This document shows positions 16,703 through 25,318 of a stretch of 64,000 nt of DNA, piece by piece (the first letter of the stretch is position 1; each line of letters opens with the position of its first letter). Made by a program: the position numbers and the translations under genes. The notes below the pieces were generated by a model. The model was not told the DNA's origin. It did no database searches and worked only from the letters and a program-made list of their open reading frames with translations. This DNA comes from an uncultured Collinsella sp. (GTDB lineage Bacteria > Actinomycetota > Coriobacteriia > Coriobacteriales > Coriobacteriaceae): positions 58,712 to 122,711 of the forward strand of contig URPK01000004.1 in the NCBI GenBank assembly GCA_900549715.1, read 5' to 3'.

Positions 16703-17254
16703 TTGGCTATAGCAACTAAACATATAAAATCCTCAGGGTCAGTGGGGGGGGGTTACTCCCTTGATAAGGCGAGGTGGCCGGAAGGCTCGTCGATTATCAG
16801 TAACCATGCACTCAGGTTCATCTGGGTGTTCCGTAAAGCACGGACTTCACGGAACCCCATTTGGAGACTGATGCTAGCACGGATGCGCGAGCGCTATGGA
16901 TTGGAGATACCTTGGAAAACCCAGATAGGTGAGGGACTCTACTTAGGTCACGCGTTCAACATTACCGTCAATCCTAGCGCTGAGATTGGCCGAAATTGCA
17001 ATATCCACAAGGGCGTGACCATCGGTCAGGAGAACCGCGGCAAGCGCAAAGGCGTGCCCACCATCGGGGACGATGTTTGGATTGGCGTGAATGCCACCAT
17101 CGTGGGAAGCATAAAGGTGGGCAGCGATGTGCTGATTGCACCTGGTGCCTACGTCAATTGCGAAGTGCCCGACCATTCCATAGTTCTGGGCAATCCTTGT
17201 AAGGTGATTCCGTGCAAGAATGCCACAGAAGGCTACATAAATAGGCGAATTTAG
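16703..17254 (+). CDS. Serine-acetyltransferase-like hexapeptide acyltransferase, third of three
   Basis: A CysE/WcaB-like beta-helix acetyltransferase of 183 residues. It shows YGLEIPWKTQIGEGLYLGHAFNITVNPSAEIGRNCNIHKGVTIG and TIGDDVWIGVNATIVGSIKVGSDVLIAPGAYVN. Its location at the end of a capsule locus and lack of the CysE N-terminal helical domain point to sugar acetylation rather than cysteine synthesis. TTG 16703 follows AAGGA by 8 nt. A G8 run at 16743-16750 lies inside the gene near its 5' end, a possible slippage tract. Confidence 0.83.
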   Translation: MAIATKHIKSSGSVGGGYSLDKARWPEGSSIISNHALRFIWVFRKARTSRNPIWRLMLARMRERYGLEIPWKTQIGEGLYLGHAFNITVNPSAEIGRNCNIHKGVTIGQENRGKRKGVPTIGDDVWIGVNATIVGSIKVGSDVLIAPGAYVNCEVPDHSIVLGNPCKVIPCKNATEGYINRRI

Positions 17255-17288
17255 CCGTCATCGAACTTTGAAAACGGAAGAGGACAAC

Positions 17289-18326
17289 ATGGCAAGAAAA
17301 GTACTGGTTACAGGAGCTGCCGGCTTTATCGGCGCGTTCCTCGTCAAGAAGCTGCTCGAGGAGTCCGATGATGCCATCGTCGGACTCGACAACCTCAACA
17401 GCTACTACGACCCTGGCATCAAGGACGCGCGCCTCCGCATGCTGGCCGAGGTCGACACGGACGGCCGCTTCACCTTCGTGCGCGGCGACCTGTGCGACGC
17501 CGCCCTCATCGAGCGCCTGTTCGCCCAGAACGGCTTCGACGTCGTGGTGAACCTCGCTGCCCAGGCGGGCGTCCGCTACTCCATCGAGAACCCGCGCGCC
17601 TACCTCGAGAGCAACCTCGTCGGCTTCTTCAACGTGCTCGAGGCCTGCCGCCACCACCCGGTCAAGCACTTGGTCTACGCCAGCTCCAGTTCGGTCTACG
17701 GCGGCAACAAGAAGGTTCCTTTCTCCGAGGAGGACCGCGTCGACTCGCCTGTCTCGCTCTACGCCGCCACCAAGAAGTCCAACGAGCTCATGGCGGCCGC
17801 CTACTCAAAGCTCTACTCCATCCCGGCGACCGGGCTGCGCTTCTTCACGGTGTACGGCCCCATGGGCAGGCCCGACATGGCTTACTTCGGCTTCACCGAG
17901 AAGCTGCGCCGCGGCGACACCATCAAGATTTTCAACATGGGCGACTGCCGCCGCGACTTCACCTACGTCGACGACATTGTCGAGGGCGTCAGGCGTGTCA
18001 TGGACGCCGCCCCCGAAGTTCAGATGGGCGAGGACGGGCTGCCCCTCGCCGCGCACCGCGTCTACAACATCGGCAACTCGCACCCCGAGAACCTGCTCGA
18101 CTTTGTCGACACGCTGCAGCGCGTGCTGGTGGAGGAAGGCGTGCTGCCCGCTGACTATGACTTCGAGGCTCACAAGCAGCTCGTTCCCATGCAGCCCGGC
18201 GACGTTCCCGTCACCTACGCCGACACCACGGCGCTCCAGCGCGATCTCGGCTACAAGCCCGCGACGCCGCTCGAGGACGGCCTGAGGGCCTTTGCCAAGT
18301 GGTACAAGCGCTACTACAACATTTAG
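17289..18326 (+). CDS. UDP-glucuronate 4-epimerase-like SDR enzyme
   Basis: An extended short-chain dehydrogenase/epimerase (about 345 residues). It has VTGAAGFIGAFLVKKLL (NAD binding), NLAAQAGVRYSIENPRAYLESNLVGFFNVLEACR, the catalytic YAATKKSNELMA (YxxxK), and RFFTVYGPMGRPDMAYFGF. The AGVRYSxxNPxxY and GRPDMA signatures are typical of UDP-glucuronate 4-epimerases (LspL/Cap1J), which give UDP-galacturonate. The next gene makes UDP-glucuronate, consistent with a two-step pathway. GC content and codon use rise sharply from this gene on compared with the genes at 10.5-17.2 kb. Confidence 0.88.
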   Translation: MARKVLVTGAAGFIGAFLVKKLLEESDDAIVGLDNLNSYYDPGIKDARLRMLAEVDTDGRFTFVRGDLCDAALIERLFAQNGFDVVVNLAAQAGVRYSIENPRAYLESNLVGFFNVLEACRHHPVKHLVYASSSSVYGGNKKVPFSEEDRVDSPVSLYAATKKSNELMAAAYSKLYSIPATGLRFFTVYGPMGRPDMAYFGFTEKLRRGDTIKIFNMGDCRRDFTYVDDIVEGVRRVMDAAPEVQMGEDGLPLAAHRVYNIGNSHPENLLDFVDTLQRVLVEEGVLPADYDFEAHKQLVPMQPGDVPVTYADTTALQRDLGYKPATPLEDGLRAFAKWYKRYYNI

Positions 18327-18332
18327 CAAATC

Positions 18333-18358
18333 ATGGCCCTGTAGCAGGGGCCATTTTT
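18333..18358 (+). terminator. Intrinsic terminator between epimerase and ugd
   Basis: ATGGCCC (18333-18339) pairs with GGGCCAT (18347-18353) and is followed by five T. It could reduce readthrough into ugd unless antitermination is active. Confidence 0.75.
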
Positions 18359-18395
18359 CATGCTGATTACTGTTCTTTGACAATTGGAGAATGAC

Positions 18396-19655
18396 ATGAA
18401 GATCGCTGTTGCCGGTACCGGCTACGTCGGCCTGTCCCTCGCCGTCCTGCTCTCGCAGCACAACGAGGTCCACGCGCTGGACATCGTGCCCGAGAAAGTC
18501 GAGAAGATCAACGACTACCTGTCGCCCATCCAGGACGACGAGATCGAGCGCTTCCTGGCGGAGGCCAAGGCGGGGGAGCGCGAGCTCGACCTGCACGCCA
18601 CCGTGGATGTGGCCGAGGCCTATACGGGTGCCGACTACGCCGTCATCGCCACGCCCACCAACTACGACAGCGATAGGAACTTCTTCGACACGAGCTCCGT
18701 CGAGGCCGCCATCGCCGCCGTGCGCTCGGTGAACCCGGACGCCTGGATTGTCATCAAGTCGACGATCCCCGTCGGCTACACCGCGGGCCTTCGCGAGAGG
18801 CTGGGCGATTCCAAGATCTTCTTCAGCCCGGAGTTCCTGCGCGAGAGCAAGGCTCTATACGACAACCTGCACCCCAGCCGCATCGTGGTGGGCGCGCCGA
18901 AGAACGATGCCAACGCCGTCGCGGCTGCCGAGCGCTTCGCCGGCCTGCTTGCCCAGGGGGCGGACCCCGCCGAGCTGGAGCGCATGAACGCCGACGGCAC
19001 CAGGGGCATCCCGGAGCTCGTGCTGGGCACCACCGAGGCCGAGGCCGTGAAGCTCTTCGCCAACACCTATCTGGCGCTGCGCGTGGCCTACTTCAACGAG
19101 CTCGACACCTACTGCGAGGTCCGCGGCCTCAACACCCGTGATGTCATCGACGGCGTTTGCCTGGAGCCGCGCATCGGCAGCCACTACAACAACCCCAGCT
19201 TCGGCTACGGCGGCTACTGCCTGCCCAAGGACACCAAGCAGCTGCTGGCGAACTACAAGGACGTTCCGCAGAACCTGATCGAGGCCATCGTGGAGGCTAA
19301 CCGCACCCGCAAGGACTTCGTCGCCGACGAGGTGCTGCAGATGGTGTGGGATCGCGTGTACGAGGGCAAGGAGAGGCCGGTCGTGGGCGTCTACCGCCTG
19401 ACGATGAAGTCGAACTCCGACAACTTCCGCGCGAGCTCCATCCAGGGCGTCATGAAGCGCGTGAAGGCCAAAGGCGTGCCCGTGGTGGTCTACGAGCCCA
19501 CGCTGGACGCGCCGGAGTTCTTCGGGTCCGAGGTCACGCACGACCTGGAGGCCTTCAAGGCCGGCTGCGACGTGATCGTCGCCAACCGCTGGAGCGATGA
19601 GCTCGCGGACGTGGCGGACAAGGTGTACACGCGGGATTTGTTTAAGCGGGATTAG
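18396..19655 (+). CDS. ugd: UDP-glucose 6-dehydrogenase
   Basis: The enzyme makes UDP-glucuronate from UDP-glucose. It has IAVAGTGYVGLSLAVLLSQ (NAD binding), STIPVGYT, SPEFLRESKAL, NPSFGYGGYCLPKDTKQL with the catalytic Cys, and NRW near the C-terminus. At 419 residues it has the length of short Ugd enzymes. ATG 18396 is preferred over the in-frame TTG 18384. Being last in the locus, GC-rich and behind its own terminator hairpin, it may belong to an older, more stable part of the locus than the sugar-transferase genes. Confidence 0.92.
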   Translation: MKIAVAGTGYVGLSLAVLLSQHNEVHALDIVPEKVEKINDYLSPIQDDEIERFLAEAKAGERELDLHATVDVAEAYTGADYAVIATPTNYDSDRNFFDTSSVEAAIAAVRSVNPDAWIVIKSTIPVGYTAGLRERLGDSKIFFSPEFLRESKALYDNLHPSRIVVGAPKNDANAVAAAERFAGLLAQGADPAELERMNADGTRGIPELVLGTTEAEAVKLFANTYLALRVAYFNELDTYCEVRGLNTRDVIDGVCLEPRIGSHYNNPSFGYGGYCLPKDTKQLLANYKDVPQNLIEAIVEANRTRKDFVADEVLQMVWDRVYEGKERPVVGVYRLTMKSNSDNFRASSIQGVMKRVKAKGVPVVVYEPTLDAPEFFGSEVTHDLEAFKAGCDVIVANRWSDELADVADKVYTRDLFKRD

Positions 19656-19713
19656 GGAAGAGGGCGGAACCAGGCTGATCCGCTTCAATCATTCGCTATT
19701 TTAACCGCGTCGA

Positions 19714-19758
19714 GGGCGGGGGTGTTCGGCATTAGCCGATACACCCCCGCCCTTCATT
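19714..19758 (+). terminator. Strong intrinsic terminator closing the polysaccharide locus
   Basis: GGGCGGGGGTGT and ACACCCCCGCCC form a 12-bp stem (19714-19752) with an inner CGGC/GCCG pairing, followed by a T-rich stretch. The next gene lies on the opposite strand. Confidence 0.9.
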
Positions 19759-19780
19759 GTTCTTCGCAGGTAAAATTCGC

Positions 19781-20377
19781 CTAATTCGAGCGATCGCTCA
19801 ACGTGATTCGTGCCTTGAAACCGGCTCCATATTCTCCCGCCCGTGCCTGGTCATCCAACTTGAAGCCGATGTTATACAGCTTCCCCGACTTCGTCTTCCG
19901 AACCAGGCCATGCTCCAACATGAATGCGACAACGCGGCGATGTGCTTCGACGTCGTCCAAGTTCAGGTAGAAGCAGGCGACGCCTCTGCCGTTCTCGATA
20001 ACGGACTCGAATGAGCTGTGCTTGCATTCCGCGACGACCATTCCGAGGGCCGCCTTGCGGCAGACTTCCTCCGCGAACTCGATATCGTTGAAGTAGAACA
20101 TCCATTTCCCGCACCTGCTCTCGTCTAGCGCAGGTGCCAGCTCGGTGTCGATGTAGAACGAACACCATGGGTTGTCCACCCTGACGATTCGGCCGTCTTC
20201 GCTCAGCATCGTCTTCTCTTCCATCCATGCCTCATATGGTTTGAGGGTGCTTTCGTAGTACGCGATTGTTCTCGGAGAGCACCCCTCGACTTCCTTGTCG
20301 GTAAGGAAGAGACCGAGTAGACTCGAGTTGCTGGGCACGCTGCTTTCGGCATGGCTACACATAGTGCTTTCGAGCAC
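19781..20377 (-). CDS. Chimeric ORF: tyrosine-recombinase N-terminus fused to an unrelated C-terminal domain
   Basis: Residues about 18-52 (SLLGLFLTDKEVEGCSPRTIAYYESTLKPYEAW) match the SAM-like core-binding domain of phage integrases. The catalytic domain with the R-H-R-Y residues is absent. From about residue 60 the protein switches to a different sequence (KWMFYFNDIEFAEEVCRK, CFYLNLDDVEAHRRVVAFMLEHGLVRKTKSGKLYNIGFKLDDQARAGEYG). This looks like a well-formed domain of a gut-bacterial hypothetical family I cannot name. The start is uncertain (GTG 20377 or the ATG at 20362). It lies beside a truncated hsdS, suggesting a remnant of a recombinase-hsdS inversion locus. Confidence 0.5.
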   Translation of the reverse strand: MLESTMCSHAESSVPSNSSLLGLFLTDKEVEGCSPRTIAYYESTLKPYEAWMEEKTMLSEDGRIVRVDNPWCSFYIDTELAPALDESRCGKWMFYFNDIEFAEEVCRKAALGMVVAECKHSSFESVIENGRGVACFYLNLDDVEAHRRVVAFMLEHGLVRKTKSGKLYNIGFKLDDQARAGEYGAGFKARITLSDRSN

Positions 20378-20633
20378 TGCTTTTAAGATTGCTTTATCTG
20401 CAGATAGTCTAGAACCGGCTACATCTGTGTTAGAACCATATTGATCATCGCTTCCACCGGGGGCTCCTTTCCCCTTGGTTCGATGGAAACAATTCTGAAG
20501 TGCAGGCCTATGTTCCGGTAAATGATTATTTGCTGAACTCGGAAAAGCCCTTTTTGCTCAAACAATTGAAGAGAACAAGCGAGAAAATCATTACCGTTCA
20601 GTCGAGTCATTCTGCGAAGTCAAGGGCGGTTAG

Positions 20634-21098
20634 AGGCTCCCTAAAGGTTCAGAGCTAATTGCAGAGGCAAACTCTCATCCATATATTCGAGTCCGCGACT
20701 TAAACAACGCTTCTGTTCTCTTACTCACTTCGGAAATGCTATATATCGACGATGAAACACGATCTAATATTTCGCGCTACGTTGTCAACACTGGCGATCT
20801 AATTGTTTCCGTTGTCGGAACGATTGGCCTTACGGCGTATATCGGAAAAACGCTCGATGAGGCAAACCTCACAGAGAATTGCAACAAACTTACTTCGTTT
20901 AAAGGCGACTTTGCGGCGTGGTCGTATTTCTTTCTTCGTAGCTCAATGGGCATGGAAGCTATTAGGCTTGGAACTGTTGGTGCCGTTCAGACCAAGCTTG
21001 CATTAAAAAACATTAAGTCGATGAACGTCCCGTTTGCTCCAGCTTGTGCAATAGAAAGAACGACTTCGACGCTCAATGGTATTCTTGAGCTCATATAG
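20634..21098 (+). pseudogene. Type I restriction specificity subunit (HsdS) fragment
   Basis: Translation gives KGSELIAEANSHPYIRVRDLNN, then GDLIVSVVGTIGLTAYI and NLTENCNKL, typical of the end of an HsdS target-recognition domain. ALKNIKSMNVPFAPACAIERTTSTLNGILE follows, the beginning of the conserved coiled-coil spacer. The N-terminal part is missing (an in-frame stop precedes residue 1), and the second recognition domain is absent. No hsdM or hsdR is nearby, so it cannot act as a complete S subunit. Confidence 0.7.
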
Positions 21099-21238
21099 GC
21101 TAATATACTCAAGTCGTAGGCTCTTGGCGAACTGCGTGACGCATTGCTTCCCAAACTCATGTAGGGCGAAATCGACGTCTCTCAGTTTGGCGCTGTTCGG
21201 ATGGATTAGGTATAGAGCGCTATGGCAGGGGGGCGAAG

Positions 21239-22090
21239 ATGATGATTGTTGTAAATGAATCGGCTGCTGCTTCATATCTATACCTAATGGGATTAACCAT
21301 AGACGAAGAGCTGCCGCTTACGCAACACCTCTCTCTATTGCCGGCCACGTGCAAGGCCTCGCCGGACGACATGATAAATTCTGTGATGAAATATGGCAGC
21401 GGAGATGAGACCGATTTAGGTGTCTTGATTGCCGTCCTTAGGAAAACTACAGCTCAGTTGCGCGTTGTTGGAGAGGGCAAAGAGCTTGCAGTTCGAGTTT
21501 GGAATGCCCAATCTGCAATAGTTCTATTGTCCGCGCTTTTGAATTGCGAATTGTATTGGCATGTTCAGAGCGATTCGCGGACAGAAGATTTTTCGCCATG
21601 CTCGGCAATCAATGTTGTTCTTTCTACAAGGTTGTTCATTCCAAGAAAATTGAAAGTGATCAACGATTCAGAGAAGCAGTGGATAAGACAGCATTATCGG
21701 GACGCATGGGAACTGTTTGATAAAAACACGCGATTTGAGACCGCGGTGAATTCCTTGTGGAGCTACAAGCAATCGCTTCGACCTTCAGTTCAAATGGCGA
21801 TTATATGGGCTGGGATTGAGTCATTGTTTGGAGTCCGGAGCGAACTTGTTTTTCGTGTCAGTACTCTCGCAGCTTTGTTTCTTGGAGGAGGCAAGCAAAA
21901 ACAGCAAGAAATAAAGAAACTATATAGAGCAAGGTCAGAAGCCGTTCATGAGGGAAAACAACCTTCTGAGTCTTGTGTTTCCGATTCTGCAAAATTATTG
22001 CAAGCGCTAATCTTGGAATGCGTCGAACGGGGCTGTTTACCAAATGAGGACGGTTTGCTTTTCGGATTCGAAGAAGGATCGGCTAAATAA
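21239..22090 (+). CDS. HEPN-domain protein (ApeA-like HEPN)
   Basis: A 283-residue soluble protein. The C-terminal third contains MAIIWAGIESLFGVRSELVFRVSTLAALFLG and KKLYRARSEAVHEGK, where R-x4-H (RSEAVH) is the HEPN ribonuclease signature. This resembles the HEPN region of ApeA-type abortive infection proteins. The N-terminal part is unrecognised. A GGGGCGAAG ribosome binding site precedes ATG 21239. It sits between two decayed defence genes. RNA cleavage during phage attack is an inference from the fold. Confidence 0.6.
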   Translation: MMIVVNESAAASYLYLMGLTIDEELPLTQHLSLLPATCKASPDDMINSVMKYGSGDETDLGVLIAVLRKTTAQLRVVGEGKELAVRVWNAQSAIVLLSALLNCELYWHVQSDSRTEDFSPCSAINVVLSTRLFIPRKLKVINDSEKQWIRQHYRDAWELFDKNTRFETAVNSLWSYKQSLRPSVQMAIIWAGIESLFGVRSELVFRVSTLAALFLGGGKQKQQEIKKLYRARSEAVHEGKQPSESCVSDSAKLLQALILECVERGCLPNEDGLLFGFEEGSAK

Positions 22091-22119
22091 TCATTTATCG
22101 CCCTACGAGTATTTGCAGA

Positions 22120-22592
22120 TGAGACACCGATGCGTTTCAGTTGCATTGCATAGACAAGATAACGAAAAAGCAGCAAATCAAGAATGGCGATTCGCAAACA
22201 TGGTTTATCCGGAGTTTTCACCAACCGCATCTTTGCGCGCCGCCTCAAATGAAACCCATAATGGAGTTTGGGCCATTCCAGAGTCACTTGCGCAAAGGTA
22301 TTGCGAGTTTTTGGATCCAGTGATTTTGAGACGTAGCGTCGCCACTCAGACCGCGAACGCTTCATCGATCTGCAACTTCGGCAAAGCAAAGGGCCGAACA
22401 TATGACCATGTTTTGATTTATCCAGTTGCCGATATGGCCTCTTGGTTGCAAGATGCCTCGACGGGTCTGAAGCCGCAGACACGCTCCAAGCTCTATGTTG
22501 CAATTACTAGGGCGAGGTTCAGCGCTGGCTTCGTGGTTGCTGACAATAAAATAAATGAGCTTCCAGACACGCTAAGCGTCTGGAAGCCATAA
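22120..22592 (+). pseudogene. C-terminal remnant of a UvrD/Rep-type helicase
   Basis: The readable part ends FGKAKGRTYDHVLIYPVADMASWLQD and SKLYVAITRARFSAGFVVAD. These are the SKGLEF-like motif and motif VI (YVAxTRA) of superfamily 1A helicases. Motifs I to IV are missing, so this is the tail of a helicase such as those found in defence systems. The upstream boundary is unclear; the frame opens inside the end of the HEPN gene at 22044. Confidence 0.55.
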
Positions 22593-23057
22593 ATCAATCA
22601 CGTGTTTGTTTGTCAGCAAAAGCGGATCCCTACGTGAACCTAAAGACGGCCTTGATCAGCCATCCGTTGAACCTGGAGATGCACTTACCAGTCAACTTCA
22701 TCCATATCACCCCAATCCTCTGAAACAACTCTCATGTCACCCTTCTCTGGCTGCGTCTCGGTTGCGCCCAGCGCCTATTTGGCTACTTCCGCTTGTATCC
22801 TGAGTAATAACCTCCGCTGCTGCAACCAAGGTGGCGAATTGCTGCCTTTGCCATATGGATCTGTATGTAAGTGCTTCGAGGTGATGATGCCGATCTCACT
22901 TCAATTCATGGACGCATCGAAATAATAGGGCGGAGTCGCTCTCTCGATCCCGCCTCGCAAACCCGAATAGTTCTGACTTTCCCGTTATCCGGAACATCTG
23001 GGGAAGTTCGCGTCCCAGTCCGGAAAACCCAATGCCTGAAACGACGATGCCAAGGGG
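22593..23057. other. Region without an intact gene
   Basis: No credible complete gene is seen. On the minus strand around 22700-22790 a short open stretch ends GDMRVVSEDWGDMDEVDW and a stop, which could be the tail of a lost gene. Confidence 0.4.
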
Positions 23058-23630
23058 TTACTCGGTCAGCTTCTTGCATCCGTGCCAGGTCAAGGGAAGG
23101 GGCAGCCTGTAGAACGAGGTTGGCTCCATAGGGATCTCCTCGAGCCTTCCGTTGCCCCGCCGAACCCATGAAGTTCCGCTTGCGTCGGTGAAAGCCGTTT
23201 CGGGTGCCGTGCGTACTCCCATTCCGTGCCCTTCCGTCGGGAGCCATATGCACCATGCTCCAGGAGGAAGCGTGCCGACGCAGACGCGGTTGGGATAAGC
23301 GGGGCGGTTATCCTCACCTTTGAAAGAGGGGCCGGCCCCGCTAATCCCGACGCAGGTGACGATTACGTCGTAGACGGGGGACTCGCTTTCGTTTCGAAGC
23401 ACGACGAATTGCCAGACGAACCGATTGTCCTCGGGCTGATCAGTTCGGTTTCGATCCCCTTCGTACCATTCCGATATGCGGGATGGCTGATGCCGCTTGA
23501 TGTCGTCCTCCCTGTTCTTTTTGCTCTGGTTACTTTGCCAGAGTGCGGCAATCAAGGCCCCCAAGGTAACGAGTCCGATGAATGCTTGGACAATCAGATT
23601 GGCGATGTCTATATCGATGCCAAAAATCAT
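23058..23630 (-). CDS. Hypothetical protein with N-terminal membrane segment
   Basis: A 190-residue protein of unknown family. Residues about 8-30 (IANLIVQAFIGLVTLGALIAALW) form one membrane helix followed by a basic stretch (QSNQSKKNREDDIKRH). The rest is hydrophilic and beta-rich (FVWQFVVLRNESESPVYDVIVTCVG), reminiscent of Ig-like cytoplasmic domains in small bacterial membrane proteins. There is no strong ribosome binding site. It stands alone amid gene remnants. Confidence 0.55.
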   Translation of the reverse strand: MIFGIDIDIANLIVQAFIGLVTLGALIAALWQSNQSKKNREDDIKRHQPSRISEWYEGDRNRTDQPEDNRFVWQFVVLRNESESPVYDVIVTCVGISGAGPSFKGEDNRPAYPNRVCVGTLPPGAWCIWLPTEGHGMGVRTAPETAFTDASGTSWVRRGNGRLEEIPMEPTSFYRLPLPLTWHGCKKLTE

Positions 23631-23700
23631 TGGATGGTCACCGGCTCAGCGTCGTGGGGCGATAATTCTAACTCCGAATAATACGGCTTGATCGATGGTC

Positions 23701-23759
23701 GACGTTACGTAAACGTCAAAATGGGTTTGTCTTAACAGCCTTATTTTCTTAAGACAAAC
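23701..23759. repeat. Two adjacent inverted repeats
   Basis: GACGTT/AACGTC (23701-23717) is followed by GTTTGTCTTAA (23725-23735) pairing with TTAAGACAAAC (23749-23759), an 11-bp perfect stem with a 13-nt loop. Neither has a T-tract. The region 23760-24050 beyond holds no clear gene. Confidence 0.5.
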
Positions 23760-24053
23760 TTGCCGCAACGCCAATTCAAAGAGTTTGCCGTGACGCAGAC
23801 AGATGCAGTTGGTTGCTGAAAAGCGTGGTTATTTGGGCAGGATTCGCTTCAAAACGCCCGTCGATTATTACGATCTAATGCAGCCTGTAGGGTGGATGTA
23901 CTTCGATAAGCAGTAGTCGACATGCTCTGGTTTTGAACGAAAAGTCCCAGAGACAATCGATAACGATTCTTCTTTGATGATGCGAGCGGCGCTACCATTA
24001 GCAGCGCCGCTTGTTTTCCGCTCGCAGATAGATCCCGCCATGTTGACCACCGA

Positions 24054-24344
24054 ATGCATCTTGACCGACGTGCTCGTACTCCTATTCGGGCACAGAAATT
24101 GGAGGCGCGGCCCCCAGCGTCTACTCAGCGAAATTCGTTAAGAAAGCTGACATCGAACACTGTGAACTCCGTCATCGAATCGAATCTCATTGACTGGGAT
24201 GCGTTCATTAATGATGACTTTGATGCCTATTTCAAAGCTCGCGTCATGGCTTTGCTGGACGCTATTGAGTTCGCACTGGGCAAGTCCATCTCCGATAGGG
24301 GCACCGAGGAAACAGTAAAGAGATTTGGCCGCTCATTGGAATAA
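24054..24344 (+). pseudogene. C-terminal fragment of an unidentified protein, probably frameshifted
   Basis: The last 60 residues (VIESNLIDWDAFINDDFDAYFKARVMALLDAIEFALGKSISDRG) read like a genuine protein end. Just upstream a different frame reads YSAKFVKKADIEHCELRHRIES, which seems to be the continuation, broken at an ATCGA-ATCGA direct repeat near 24175. The combined pattern resembles the end of large DUF262-like defence proteins, but I cannot confirm this. The upstream part of the gene is gone. Confidence 0.4.
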
Positions 24345-24386
24345 GATGCTTCTTAGCTCCGTTATTGGTTATAGAAAGAAGGCTTA

Positions 24387-25148
24387 ATGTCTGATTTTGA
24401 AATTTTGCAGCAGTTGTGCGAAACAGCAGACGAACTTTCAAAGAAATACATCAGCTCTAGTTCGCCTGACTTTAAAGCATGGAAGACAAGGGCGGACAGG
24501 CTTTTAATTAGGCGATTTGGAAAAGACAGCTACGAATTTTAAAGCTTTAACAAAATCAGCTACTCGTTGTCTTTCTTCACCTCCGGTACGCCCGACTCGG
24601 CTTTCGTTGAAGCCTGTGCGGACGGCCTGCGCAGTGCAAAAGCTGTGCTGGAGACATACCTTGATGAGTTTTCAGACGAAGGGGAAACCGGATCGACTGC
24701 AAATGTTGGAGATTATTCGAAGGTATTTATCGTTCATGGTCACAACGGAGAGCTTAGAGAAAGGGTCGCGAGAATCATCGAAAGGCAGGGCCTGACGGCG
24801 GTTGTCCTAAACGAGCAGTCAAATCAGGGCAAGACAATCATCGAAAAGCTGGAAATTGAAGGCGATGCAGCAGGAGCGGTATGCCTTTTTACGGCGGACG
24901 ACGAAGGAAGAGCCCAGGCAGAACAGTCGGAAAAGCCCAGGGCTAGACAAAATGTTGTATTTGAAGCCGGATACTTTATTGGTCGGCTTGGCAGGGAAAA
25001 CGTTGCAATTCTTGTTGACAAAGGTATCGAGATTCCCTCCGATCTACAGGGCGTCGTTTATACCGGAACAGACAGTTGGGAGTTCGGCCTCTTGAAAGAA
25101 CTCAAGTCCATGGGATATTCCATCGACTTTAATAAGATGGATATCTAA
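24387..25148 (+). pseudogene. TIR-like (CAP12/PCTIR) effector gene with one in-frame stop
   Basis: Codons 1-51 read SDFEILQQLCETADELSKK...FGKDSYEF, then TAA at 24540-24542. The same frame continues SFNKISYSLSFFTSGTPDSAFVEACADGL to the TIR-like domain VFIVHGHNGELRERVARIIERQGLTAVVLNEQSNQGKTIIEKLE and VVFEAGYFIGRLGR. The join EF-stop-SFNKISYS fits the family if the stop replaces one residue, so a single substitution (for example AAA to TAA) explains it. CAP12/PCTIR TIR domains act as NAD-cleaving defence effectors. The C-terminal 190 residues could still be made from an internal start such as TTG 24567. Confidence 0.75.
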
Positions 25149-25318
25149 TCCGTTGATCCCTCCTTTCACCGACTGGCAAAACGATTTACACCTAATTGTG
25201 GACATTGCCCACACGATTTCTCTTTGCTCCCGCATTGATCTCGCTAAACTATTAATTGCTGCTACCAGGGCATTTTCTGGTGCATATTCTATTGGCTCCC
25301 GCGAAGATCGGAGCGGCT

